From Haloprofundus marisrubri (GTDB lineage Archaea; Halobacteriota; Halobacteria; Halobacteriales; Haloferacaceae): a stretch of 64,000 nt of DNA. The stretch lies in contig NZ_LOPU01000011.1 of NCBI RefSeq assembly GCF_001469955.1, positions 1 to 64,000 of the forward strand, read 5' to 3'. Positions 51,504 to 59,594 of this stretch are shown here, piece by piece. Both the position numbers and the translations under genes were made by a program. Positions within the stretch are counted from its first letter, which is position 1. The number at the start of each line of letters is the position of its first letter. The notes under the pieces were generated by a model. It did not search any database. It was not told where the DNA came from and saw nothing but the letters and a program-made list of their open reading frames with translations.

Positions 51504-52958
51504 TTAGCTGCCGTTTCCGCTCTCGCCGCCCTCGACGCCCATCGCCTGAAACAGTTTTCGTCGCACCGCCTCCTCGGTCAGTGCCAACAGCGTGTCGCGG
51601 TTGTCCTCGCTCGTCTCGATGCCGGTGAAGATGCCGAGCGGAATCTCGACGCTCGCCTGCGTGGAGTGGCCCGCCGCTTCGCCGATGTCTTTGAACGCGT
51701 CTTGGAGGATGTTGCCGATGTTCATCCGGATGTCCTTCGAGCGCGCGGCGAGGTAGATGGTGTTCTCGGCGATACCGAACACCGCAGTCGTCGTGATTCC
51801 CTCGAGATTCAGCAGGTGTTGGGCCGCCTGTGCCAGCGCCTCGCGGTCACGGATGAACCCCGCGTTCGAGACGAGGTGACTGCCCTGAACCTCGCGGTTC
51901 TGGATGGCTTCGGCGAGGACGTCGAGGGTTTCGGGCGACATCGACGGCGACTCGACCTGTTCGAGCGTGTCGTGGTTGGCGAAGGGGTACAGATACGCCG
52001 CCGCCGTCAGGTCCGCGGGCGTGGTGTCTCGCTTGAAGTCCAGCGTCTCCGCGCGAATACCGTACAGAAGCGCCGTTGCGACCTCCTCGCTGGGGCTGAG
52101 GTCGAACTCCTGGATGTACTTCGTGAGGATGGTCGACGTCGAGGAGACGTTCGGGCGCACGTCGGTGAACGTCGCGTCGAACTCCCGGTCGGGTTCGTAG
52201 TGGTCGATGAAGATGTCGATGGGAACTTCCACGTCGAAATCGCCCGACTTCATGTGGTCGACGAGTGCGACAGCGCCGTACTGTGACAATGTCCTAGCCT
52301 CGTCGCGCGACAACAGGTCGATACCGAGCAGGTTGACGAACGCTCGGTTCTCTTGGTGGCCGATGTCGCCGTTGTAGAGAATGTCGGCGTCGACGCCGTA
52401 CTCCTCGGCGATTTGTTTCAGCGCAACGGCGCTGGCGATGGAGTCGGGGTCGGGGTTGTCGTGGGTGAGGATGGCCAACTCGCCGTCGGTGGCGACGAGC
52501 ACGTCGGCCAACTGCCGGGCTTTGTACTCCAACTCGCCGGATTCGAGCGTGCGCAGCGCCGAGTCGGCGATGACCGTCGAGGGGTTGATGACCACGTCCG
52601 CACCGAGTTCGGTCAGTTCGTCCTCGGAGACGGGGTCGGAGGCGCGGACGACGACGAACTGGTCGCCGCCGCGTTCTCGAATCGCCGACACGGCGGCTTT
52701 GTTCGCCTCGACGTCCGACGAGAGGATGAGGACGACGTCGCGGTCCTCGATGGCCGACGCGACTTCCGGTTCCCGGATGTCCTGTATCTGCGCGTTCAAA
52801 TCTTGGTCGCGGAGGGCCTCGACGCGACTCTCGTCTTTGTCGAGGATGAGAACGTCCTTTCCTCCGGCCGCGAGTTCGTCCGCGACGGCATGCCCGACGC
52901 TCCCGCATCCCAAGATAGCGTACGTAGACATCGAGGAGATGCTGACCTCAGAACTCAT
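51504..52958 (-). CDS. TrkA-N/DHH phosphoesterase fusion protein
   Basis: A 484-residue protein combining an N-terminal nucleotide-binding RCK/TrkA-N domain (YAILGCGSVGHAVADEL, about 12-28, with LDKDESRVEAL) and a DHH phosphoesterase domain. The DHH motifs are HDNPDPDSIASA (about 165) and later LVDHMKSGDFD and IDIFIDHYEPD. The DHHA1 segment near the end contains ARSKDIRMNIGNILQDAFKDIGEAAGHS (patterns GNILQDAF, GGHST-like). Such proteins hydrolyse nucleotide or nanoRNA phosphodiesters; here this is inferred. ATG 52958 is preferred because the TATA-like TTAAGT lies about 27 bases upstream; ATG 52931 is the alternative. Confidence 0.9.
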   Translation of the reverse strand: MSSEVSISSMSTYAILGCGSVGHAVADELAAGGKDVLILDKDESRVEALRDQDLNAQIQDIREPEVASAIEDRDVVLILSSDVEANKAAVSAIRERGGDQFVVVRASDPVSEDELTELGADVVINPSTVIADSALRTLESGELEYKARQLADVLVATDGELAILTHDNPDPDSIASAVALKQIAEEYGVDADILYNGDIGHQENRAFVNLLGIDLLSRDEARTLSQYGAVALVDHMKSGDFDVEVPIDIFIDHYEPDREFDATFTDVRPNVSSTSTILTKYIQEFDLSPSEEVATALLYGIRAETLDFKRDTTPADLTAAAYLYPFANHDTLEQVESPSMSPETLDVLAEAIQNREVQGSHLVSNAGFIRDREALAQAAQHLLNLEGITTTAVFGIAENTIYLAARSKDIRMNIGNILQDAFKDIGEAAGHSTQASVEIPLGIFTGIETSEDNRDTLLALTEEAVRRKLFQAMGVEGGESGNGS

Positions 52959-53354
52959 CAGTATCTCATCTACCCGCGGACGGCACTTAACAGCATTCGT
53001 TTGTCTCCCTGCGGACGTATCTCGGACGCGCCGCTCCGGGAACGAGAGTGACCACGAGAACACCGTGGCCTTGACACACCAGCTCTGTAACGACGGCCGT
53101 GGCGAGATGACACACAATTACACCGGCGCCACGGCCGCCGCAGAGCGAGCGAACGGACACCCGCTCGCCACCTGTATCGAAGGGTCGAGCACTCTTGAAC
53201 CATCCAGCTAAATTATTGGGTATGACTAATGTTAACATGGTTCGTGTTCGGCGAGTCGCTCACGGGGGATATCCGACGAAACGCCCAAGTCTACGGCGAT
53301 GTCGCCACCTCGAAAGGAAACGCCTTTTAGCGTACCCTCGAAAGGTGGTGATGA
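52959..53354. other. Intergenic region with hairpin and orphan promoter
   Basis: This 396-base gap contains the DHH-gene promoter (about 52985), an 11-bp-stem hairpin (53094-53137) and, on the minus strand, a TATA-like AATAATTTA (about 53209-53217) well placed to transcribe that hairpin. A CCTTTTAGCG element near 53322 may be the tRNA-Lys promoter. Small ORFs exist on both strands but none has a recognisable product. Confidence 0.5.
53094..53137 (-). ncRNA. Candidate small RNA hairpin
   Basis: CGGCCGTGGCG (53094-53104) and CGCCACGGCCG (53127-53137) form a perfect 11-bp stem with a 22-base loop. On the minus strand the loop contains GTGTAATTGTGTGTC, fully complementary over 15 bases to the plus-strand leader at 54491-54505. 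A minus-strand TATA-like element lies at about 53209-53217. This is a hypothesis; no expression evidence is available. Confidence 0.25.
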
Positions 53355-53428
53355 GGGCCGGTAGCTCAGTTAGGGAGAGCGACGGACTCTTAATCCGTCG
53401 GTCGGGGGTTCAAATCCCTCCCGGCCCG
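53355..53428 (+). tRNA. tRNA-Lys (CUU)
   Basis: A 74-base cloverleaf. Acceptor arms GGGCCGG and CCGGCCC pair fully; the D-arm reads TAGCTCAGTTAGGGAGAGC; the anticodon arm GACGGACTCTTAATCCGTC presents CTT; and the T-arm is GGGGG-TTCAAAT-CCCTC with one G-U pair. Discriminator G53428; CCA is not encoded. Confidence 0.97.
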
Positions 53429-53502
53429 CTTCTGCGACGAACCAACCGACGAGCACCGCGTAGCGTGTGCGAGTCATTCGTGAGGAGCGAAACGGTCACG
53501 GA

Positions 53503-53559
53503 GGATTTGAACCAAGACACGAGCGACCGCAGGGAGCGAAGTGTCAGCGGTTCAAATCC
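53503..53559. repeat. T-arm-like fragments downstream of tRNA-Lys
   Basis: GGATTTGAACC (53503-53513) and its complement GGTTCAAATCC (53549-53559) form an 11-bp inverted repeat. The second fragment repeats the T-loop of tRNA-Lys (53408-53418). The pair resembles broken-up tRNA 3' ends, as also seen after tRNA-Tyr at 16335-16411. Confidence 0.7.
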
Positions 53560-53687
53560 CATCGGTCCGTCCGCTTTACTCAAGTTCCGGGCGACACTCG
53601 CAACCGCGTCGCGTTCGCTCACTCCCTCCGGTTCATTCACACCCGACACGCAGTGGTTATACCCACCACTCACCTACCCGAATCACC

Positions 53688-54404
53688 GTGACCGAGTTCC
53701 CCGACGCCGACTCCACAGACGACATCGTAGCCGACCGCGACGACACCGTCGAAGCGGTCCGCTCGCACGCCGGCCAAATCGCCCGGCAACTCGCACTCCT
53801 CCAAGGGGGCGACTACGGTCAGCGAGCGTTCAAAACCGACGCAGGCGAGTGGACACTGAAGTATGAGGCCGGTGACCTCGAGTATCTCCGCTTCAGCGGC
53901 CGCTCCGGCGACGACGTGTACGTCGTTTCGACGAAGCAACCGCCGGAACCGTCCGCTCTCCACCGCGCGATGACCGACTACGACGCGTTCGTCGAGTCGT
54001 ACAACCGCTACGTCCGGTCGCTGGAAGGCGTCCTCGACGACGTCCGAAGCGACTTCCCGAAAATAGAGAGAACGGAGTCCGTCGTCACCGAACGGAACCG
54101 CCTCGTCGAACGCATCCGCGACGTCGCCGACGCCATCGCGGGCGAACTCCACCGCTACGACGGAACCGACTACGGGACGTTTTCGGCGCGCGTCAACGGC
54201 GCGCGCTGGGAACTCAAACGCGAAAACTCGCGTGTCTCGTACCTTCGCGTCGGCGGACAGGGTGGCACGTATCTCGTCTCGCAGTACGAACCGCCGTCGG
54301 CCCCCGACGTCCGCGAACACGCCGACGATTTCGCCGCCTTCGTCGACGCGTACAACGACCACGTCGGCGAGTTAGAAGCTGACCTCTCCGAAATCGAACT
54401 CTGA
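53688..54404 (+). CDS. Uncharacterised protein with internal duplication
   Basis: A 238-residue acidic protein made of two related halves of about 110 residues. Both contain a GxDYG-start strand, a WTLKYE or WELKRE strand, a LEYLRF or VSYLRV strand, a YVVSTKQPPEPS or YLVSQYEPPSAP segment, and a final helix DAFVESYNRYVRSLE or AAFVDAYNDHVGELE. The first half is preceded by a charged coil-like region (QIARQLALLQGG). No known domain. Codon use fits the genome. GTG 53688 is chosen because a TATA-like GGTTATACC is centred about 30 bases upstream. Confidence 0.85.
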   Translation: MTEFPDADSTDDIVADRDDTVEAVRSHAGQIARQLALLQGGDYGQRAFKTDAGEWTLKYEAGDLEYLRFSGRSGDDVYVVSTKQPPEPSALHRAMTDYDAFVESYNRYVRSLEGVLDDVRSDFPKIERTESVVTERNRLVERIRDVADAIAGELHRYDGTDYGTFSARVNGARWELKRENSRVSYLRVGGQGGTYLVSQYEPPSAPDVREHADDFAAFVDAYNDHVGELEADLSEIEL

Positions 54405-54455
54405 GACGCCGCACGTGCAAAATTTCAATACGGTCTCAAACTAAACAAGCAATAG

Positions 54456-54634
54456 GTTCATAAGTGTCGGGTAGTGAGAATGGGTTGGACGACACACAAT
54501 TACACAGTACGCGTACACCCTAACACAGCACGTGTTTGGGGAAACGACCGCGCTTTGTCATCGTGACACGGCCCCGTCACGCCCTCATACGTGGTTCGCT
54601 TACAGAGTAACTATGTACTCCATGGTGAATCACA
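54456..54634 (+). promoter_or_regulatory. Leader of wHTH gene with uORF and overlapping hairpin
   Basis: TTCATAAGTG (about 54455-54464) is a TATA-like box that would start transcription near ATG 54480. That opens a 28-codon uORF (54480-54566, MGWTTHNYTVRVHPN...). Its stop TGA lies inside the left arm of a hairpin, CGTGAC (54562-54567) with GTCACG (54576-54581). The main wHTH start ATG 54635, preceded by GGTGAATCACA, lies 53 bases further on. The layout suggests translation of the uORF could open the hairpin and control the downstream gene. Confidence 0.4.
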
Positions 54635-54970
54635 ATGTCCAGCGTACACACTCCGCTTGACGCGGAGAACGAGAAGACGCACACAGAGCTGTTCGACTCC
54701 CTCGCCGACGAACGCCGCCGCCGCGTTCTCGGTGTCGTCGAACAGGCCGACGATAGATACCCAGTCGAACTACTGGCGAAGATGCTGGCCGACGAGACCG
54801 ACGAGAGTGACACCGAGACGTTCCAACTCTCGCTCGTCCACACGCATCTCCCGAAACTCGACGACGCCGGTTTAGTGACGTACGACGCCGACGACCGGGT
54901 CGTCACCTCGACGCCGTCAACGGCGAACGCACTCGCCGTCGTCGAGGCAGCAGAGGTGCAGATGCAGTGA
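54635..54970 (+). CDS. DUF7344-type winged-helix protein
   Basis: A 111-residue haloarchaeal wHTH regulator. After an acidic start, ELFDSLADERRRRVLGVVEQ (about 20-39) forms the typical opening of the domain, followed by YPVELLAKMLADE, a helix-rich middle, LVHTHLPKLDDAGLVTYD (about 69-86) as the recognition helix and wing region, and a C-terminal helix. DNA binding is expected; no target known. Its stop overlaps the next gene's start codon as GTGA. Its transcript has an unusually long leader (see 54456-54634). Confidence 0.85.
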   Translation: MSSVHTPLDAENEKTHTELFDSLADERRRRVLGVVEQADDRYPVELLAKMLADETDESDTETFQLSLVHTHLPKLDDAGLVTYDADDRVVTSTPSTANALAVVEAAEVQMQ

Positions 54971-55146
54971 ATCGGACGCTGTGTCGCTGCCACGAGTGCA
55001 ACAGCGTCTACGCCGCCAGAAAGCCCGACGATGGGTCGGTCCAGATAATCGGTACCGAATCGGGCTGTCCCTGCGGCAGCGAAAGTAGCGCACTGTCCGA
55101 GATGACCGGCGACAGTGTCGACGAGTTAGGCGACCGCGCTTCGTAG
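54967..55146 (+). CDS. Tiny zinc-ribbon-type protein, 59 residues
   Basis: The GTG at 54967 overlaps the stop of the wHTH gene (GTGA), and the frame runs to TAG 55144-55146. The 59-residue product has two Cys clusters, CRCHEC (residues 6-11) and CPCGS (34-38), spaced like a small zinc ribbon, then an acidic tail. Small zinc-finger proteins of under 60 residues are widespread in haloarchaea and often regulatory. Translational coupling with the wHTH gene suggests a shared function. It is shorter than usual gene-calling limits and easy to miss. Confidence 0.75.
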   Translation: MNRTLCRCHECNSVYAARKPDDGSVQIIGTESGCPCGSESSALSEMTGDSVDELGDRAS

Positions 55147-55186
55147 CGCCGTCGCGCTCTGTTTTGTCCCGAGTCGAACACCCGAA

Positions 55187-56374
55187 CTATCCGCGTAGCT
55201 GCGCGGCTGCGGCGTCCAGTGCTTCGTCGCCGTCGACGTCGACCCCCTGTGCGTCCAGCGCGTCCGCCAGCGACGCGAGCAGGTAGGTGACGTTCTTCGG
55301 GTTCGCCGAGTGGCCCATGCAGCCGATTCTGAAGATATCGCCGTCGAGGTCACCGAGTCCGCTGGCGATTTCGAGGTCGTACTGTTCGAGCAGATACGAG
55401 ATGACTTCGCCGTCGTCGGCCCCGTCGGGGACGCGAACGGCGTTGAGACTCGGCAGCCAGTAGTCGTCGGCGGCGTTCATCTCCAGTCCCATCGCCTCGA
55501 CCCCCGATTTGAGCGCCCCAGCGACGCGTAGGTGGCGGTCCCAGCGTTCTTCGATTCCTTCCTCGGCGACGAGTCGAAGCGCCTCACGCAGCGCGTAGAC
55601 GTTCGTGATGGGCGCGGTGTGGTGGTACGACCGGTCGTCGCCCCAGTAGCCTTCCAACAGCGAGAGGTCCAGATACCACGAGCGAGTGAGTTCTTCGCGC
55701 GAGAGTACTTTGTCCATCGCCCGGTCGTTCAGCGTCAACGGACTCGCTCCCGGCGGACAGGAGAGACACTTCTGCGGACCGGAGTACGCCACGTCGACGT
55801 CCCACTCGTCGGCGCGGAACTCGACGCCACCCAAGGAGGTGACCGTGTCGGCGACCACGTATGCGTCGTGGCTGTGCGCGATGTCGGTCAGTTCCGGGAC
55901 GTTCGGCTGGAGCACGCCGGTACTCGTCTCGGCGTGGACGAAGCCGAAGATATCTGGCTGGTGTTCGTCGAACGCCGCCTGAACGTCGGCGGGGTCCAGC
56001 GGTTCACCCCACGGGGCCTCGACTTCGACGACCTCGCCGCCCGCTCGCTCGGCCATGCTCTTCATCCGGCCGCCGAAGTAGCCGTTCGTCGGCACGAGCA
56101 TCGTATCGCCGGGTTCGACGAGGTTGCCGATGGCCGCCTCCATCGACGCCGACCCAGTCCCGGAGACGGGAATCGTCCACTGGTTGTCGGTGCGGAACGT
56201 GTAGCGAAGCAGCTCCTGTACCTCGTTCATGATGTCGATGAACGACGGGTCGAGGTGGCCGACCAGCGGCGTGCTCATCGCCCGGAGCACGCGCGGATGC
56301 ACGTCGCTCGGCCCCGGTCCCATCAGTGTTCGCTGCGGCGGTGTCAGTTCGTCCACGTCGGGCGCGTCGGACAT
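55187..56374 (-). CDS. Alanine-glyoxylate-type aminotransferase (class V)
   Basis: A 395-residue fold-type I PLP enzyme of the AGT/serine-glyoxylate family, expected to turn glyoxylate into glycine with an amino donor. Opening LMGPGPSDVHPRVL is typical; SGTGSASMEAAIGNL binds the cofactor phosphate; DTVTSLGGVEFRADEW carries the PLP Asp; and the Schiff-base lysine is in YSGPQKCLSCPPG (about 200). The conserved Arg in IFRIGCMGHSANP binds the substrate carboxylate. The gene lies 95 bases after the end of a glycolate-oxidase-like gene on the same strand, so both may form a glycolate to glyoxylate to glycine route (inference). ATG 56374 (MSDAPDVDEL) begins the family-like N-terminus. Confidence 0.92.
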   Translation of the reverse strand: MSDAPDVDELTPPQRTLMGPGPSDVHPRVLRAMSTPLVGHLDPSFIDIMNEVQELLRYTFRTDNQWTIPVSGTGSASMEAAIGNLVEPGDTMLVPTNGYFGGRMKSMAERAGGEVVEVEAPWGEPLDPADVQAAFDEHQPDIFGFVHAETSTGVLQPNVPELTDIAHSHDAYVVADTVTSLGGVEFRADEWDVDVAYSGPQKCLSCPPGASPLTLNDRAMDKVLSREELTRSWYLDLSLLEGYWGDDRSYHHTAPITNVYALREALRLVAEEGIEERWDRHLRVAGALKSGVEAMGLEMNAADDYWLPSLNAVRVPDGADDGEVISYLLEQYDLEIASGLGDLDGDIFRIGCMGHSANPKNVTYLLASLADALDAQGVDVDGDEALDAAAAQLRG

Positions 56375-56469
56375 ACCTCTCGGTTTCACCGACTGCGAGA
56401 AAAAGACATGGGTGGTCGTCACACGATGCCGCTTCTTCGCGTGTTGAGTTTCAATTCTCTCCGACTCGG

Positions 56470-59466
56470 CTACTTGCCCGCGTACTCCAGCGCGGCCGCG
56501 ACGAGTTCGACGGGGTGTGCCGGGTCGTCCACGTCGTCTCTGTCGCCGAGTTGTGTCCGACACGACGCACCGGATGCGACGACGGTGTCGCCGTCGCTGT
56601 CGTCGACTTGGTCGACGAGGATGTCGGCGATAGACTGCGAGAGTCCGTAGTGTTCGGCCTCGTAGCCGAACGACCCGGCCATCCCACAGCATCCAGAGTC
56701 GAGGTGGTCGACGTCGTAGCCGACGCTCCGGAGGACGTTCGCCGCGTGGTGGTCCTTGTTCAACGCCTTCTGGTTGCAGTGGCCGTGGTACGTGAGGCGT
56801 TGGCGGACCGCCGGCGACGCCAGTCGCTCGGCCAATCGGTAGGTGTCGAGATATTCGAGGACGCCGTAGGCGTTCGCGCCCAGTTGCAGCACGTCGTCGC
56901 CGGAGAGCAGGTCCGTGTACTCGTCTTGCAGCATCACGGCGTCTGAGGGTTCGACGAACACGACCGACCAGCCCTTCTCGACGTACGGATGGAGCGCAGC
57001 GACGTTTTCGGCCGCCCGCTCGCGGGCGAGACTCACGAACCCGCCCGAGTACGCCGCTCGGCCGCTCGGAACCGTGTCGGAGGCGAGTTCGACGTAGACG
57101 CCCGCAGCCTCCAGCACTCGAACTGCGGCTTTCCCCGCTTCGGGGTAGACGTAGTTCGTGTACGTATCGGGGAAGAGGAGGACTTTCTCGTCGGCCTCTT
57201 CGATAGAGACTTTCGGCTCACGCGCGTCGAACCACCGTTCGAGCGAGTTGCGAGTGAATCTCGGCAACTCGCGGTCCGCAGCGAGCCCGAGCGCTCGGTT
57301 CAGCAGTGGACGTGCGCCCGGTAGCTTCGGCGCGAGATTCGACACCGGCGCAGTCGCGCTGCCGACCGCAGCGAGACGGTCGATGTTGGCGAACAGCCGT
57401 TCTCGGAGGCCGCTTCCCTCCTGCTCGTGGTACTGGTGTTTGACTTCTGCTTTGAGTTTCGCCAGGTCGACGCCCGTCGGACAGTCGTTCGCACAGCCCT
57501 TACAGCCGATACAGAGGTCCAACACCTCCGACTGAAATCGCTCCGAGTACAGTTCCTCTTCGTCAAGTTCGCCGGTGATAGCCGCCCGCAGGAGGTTCGC
57601 CCGCCCGCGAGTCGTCGCCGCCTCGTCGCGCGTCGCTCGATAGGTAGGACACATCGTGTCGCTGCCGGTCTGTCGGCAGGTTCCACACCCGTTACAGAGT
57701 TCGACGAGTTCCGAGAAACTGCCGTGTTCGTCGAAGTCCAGACTCGTCTCCCACTCCGTCGAGAAGTACTCGGAACCGTAGCGAAGCGACTGGCGCATGT
57801 CGGTCGGATTGTCGTCTTCGAAGACGACTTTCCCCGGATTCATCCGCCAGTCGGGGTCGAACGCCGTCTTCAACTCCTGAAACGCCGCCCACAACTGCGG
57901 GCCGTACATCTTCGGGTTGAACTCGGTTCGCGCGAGGCCGTCGCCGTGTTCACCCGAAAAGGAGCCGTGATGCTCCAGTACGAGGTCCGTGACGGCGTCG
58001 GAAATCGACCGCATCGTCTCGATATCCTCGCCGTCTTTGAGGTTGAGAATCGGGCGGATGTGCAACGTTCCGACGCCCGCGTGCGCGAAGTACGCCGCCG
58101 AGGTCTCGTGGTCGTCTAACACCTGCTCGAACTGCGAGACGTACTCGGCGAGTTCTTCCGGAGGCACTGTCGCGTCCTCGATGAACGGGTACGGCTTCGC
58201 GTCGCCCGGCAGCGACATGAGCAGCGGAATCGCCGCCTTCCGGAGTTTCCAGAGTCGGCCCTGCGCCTCGTCGCTGTACGCCTCGACCACGTCGAACGCC
58301 TCGCCGTCGACGAGGAAGCGCTCGTTCGTCCGCTCGATAGCCGCGGGAAAGTCGTCGTGTAGCTCCGAGTCGAACTCCAGCATGAGCGCCGCCGCGGTGC
58401 CTTCGGGCATCTGCGCGGCGTACTCGGCGAACTCGCCGGAGTCGCGGGCCAGCCGAAACACCTCGTCGTCCATCAGTTCGACGGCGCTCGTCTCGAACTC
58501 CAGCGCCGCGGGAACCGCCGCCATCGCGTCCACGAGGTCCGAAAAGCAGTACACCGCAAGCGCCGTCTCCTCGGGTTTCGTCACGAGCGACAACTCGGCT
58601 TCGACGACGACGCCGAGCGTTCCCTCCGCGCCGACGAGAAGTTTCGAGAGATTCATGACTTGCTCGCCGTCGTCTCGCTCCCGGACGACTTTGTCCAGAT
58701 TGTAACCCGAGACGTTGCGCTTGAGGTCGGGATATCGAGACTGTATCTCCTCGCTGTTCTCCTCGACCAGTTGCCTGACCGTCTCGTAAATACGGGCTTC
58801 GAGGTCGTCTTTCTCCACCAACGCTCGCCACTCCTCGCTGTCGAGTATCACATCTCTCGTGTGAATCAGCGACCCGTCGGCGAGAACCACGTCGAGTTCC
58901 TCGGTGTAGGCGTCGGTGATGCCGTAGCGAACCGAGTGTGCGCCCGTCGAGTTGTTGCCGATGCCGCCGCCGACCGTCGCCCGATTCGAGGAGGCCGGGT
59001 CGGGCGCGAACTTGAGTCCGTGGGGTGCGAGCGCGTCGTCGAAGTCGTCTTGGACGACGCCGGGTTGCACTCGTGCGCGTTTGGCCCCGGGGTCGATATC
59101 CAACACGCGGTCCATGTACTTCGAGAAGTCGAGAACGACACAGCCGGGTCCTACCGCCTGCCCCGCCAGCGACGACCCGGCACCGCGAGGCAGAATCGGA
59201 ACGTCGTGGTCGGCGGCGAGTTTGACTGTTTCCTGCACGTCTTCGACCGTACGCGGGAGAACGACGCCCGCCGGCCGCGCCCGGTAGATGCTTCCATCGG
59301 TCGCGTACAGCAGTTGACTGTACTCGTCGAACCGTACCTCGCCGGAGAGGGCTTCACGGAGCGCCGCCGCGAACGCGGCGTACTCGTCCACGTCGGGTGC
59401 TACGTCCGGCCCGGACGCGAGATACGTCTCGAACGCCTCGACTGTCGGGTGCTCGTCGACCGCCAT
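56470..59466 (-). CDS. FAD-linked oxidase with 4Fe-4S and CCG domains (glycolate type)
   Basis: A 998-residue paralogue of the protein at 44277-47471, with the same order of domains: FAD_binding_4 (ILPRGAGSSLAGQAVGPGCV near 97), FAD-oxidase C, Fe-S motifs CNGCGTC (about 589) and CIGCKGCANDCP (about 650), and CCG modules with GHCNQK (about 895) and SGCCGMAGSFGYE (about 926). It should oxidise a 2-hydroxy acid and send electrons to the respiratory chain. The adjacent alanine-glyoxylate-type aminotransferase favours glycolate as substrate. The ATG at 59466 gives a compact acidic N-terminus (MAVDEHPTVEAFETYL). Confidence 0.92.
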   Translation of the reverse strand: MAVDEHPTVEAFETYLASGPDVAPDVDEYAAFAAALREALSGEVRFDEYSQLLYATDGSIYRARPAGVVLPRTVEDVQETVKLAADHDVPILPRGAGSSLAGQAVGPGCVVLDFSKYMDRVLDIDPGAKRARVQPGVVQDDFDDALAPHGLKFAPDPASSNRATVGGGIGNNSTGAHSVRYGITDAYTEELDVVLADGSLIHTRDVILDSEEWRALVEKDDLEARIYETVRQLVEENSEEIQSRYPDLKRNVSGYNLDKVVRERDDGEQVMNLSKLLVGAEGTLGVVVEAELSLVTKPEETALAVYCFSDLVDAMAAVPAALEFETSAVELMDDEVFRLARDSGEFAEYAAQMPEGTAAALMLEFDSELHDDFPAAIERTNERFLVDGEAFDVVEAYSDEAQGRLWKLRKAAIPLLMSLPGDAKPYPFIEDATVPPEELAEYVSQFEQVLDDHETSAAYFAHAGVGTLHIRPILNLKDGEDIETMRSISDAVTDLVLEHHGSFSGEHGDGLARTEFNPKMYGPQLWAAFQELKTAFDPDWRMNPGKVVFEDDNPTDMRQSLRYGSEYFSTEWETSLDFDEHGSFSELVELCNGCGTCRQTGSDTMCPTYRATRDEAATTRGRANLLRAAITGELDEEELYSERFQSEVLDLCIGCKGCANDCPTGVDLAKLKAEVKHQYHEQEGSGLRERLFANIDRLAAVGSATAPVSNLAPKLPGARPLLNRALGLAADRELPRFTRNSLERWFDAREPKVSIEEADEKVLLFPDTYTNYVYPEAGKAAVRVLEAAGVYVELASDTVPSGRAAYSGGFVSLARERAAENVAALHPYVEKGWSVVFVEPSDAVMLQDEYTDLLSGDDVLQLGANAYGVLEYLDTYRLAERLASPAVRQRLTYHGHCNQKALNKDHHAANVLRSVGYDVDHLDSGCCGMAGSFGYEAEHYGLSQSIADILVDQVDDSDGDTVVASGASCRTQLGDRDDVDDPAHPVELVAAALEYAGK

Positions 59467-59594
59467 TACGGGTGCCTACAGCAGAGCGATGTATATACCA
59501 TGGGTGCTGTTCACACGTAGCGAGAAACCGGGGTGGGTACGCCAGTGACCTACGAATCGAAACGCATTTTCACCGGTCTACCCCATCCCTCTCC

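Noticed and set aside
52987-53238. 83-codon minus-strand ORF upstream of the DHH gene
   Set aside because: No recognisable product, no good start signal, and it spans a hairpin and the DHH-gene promoter; kept only as context for the sRNA idea.
53195-53866. Plus-strand open frame running through tRNA-Lys
   Set aside because: Its middle is a translation of the tRNA gene and its flanks, and it overlaps the real gene at 53688.
44277-59466. Possible single recent duplication of the two FAD/Fe-S oxidases
   Set aside because: The two proteins share domain order but differ widely in sequence and length (1064 and 998 residues), so this is an old paralogy rather than a recent copy.
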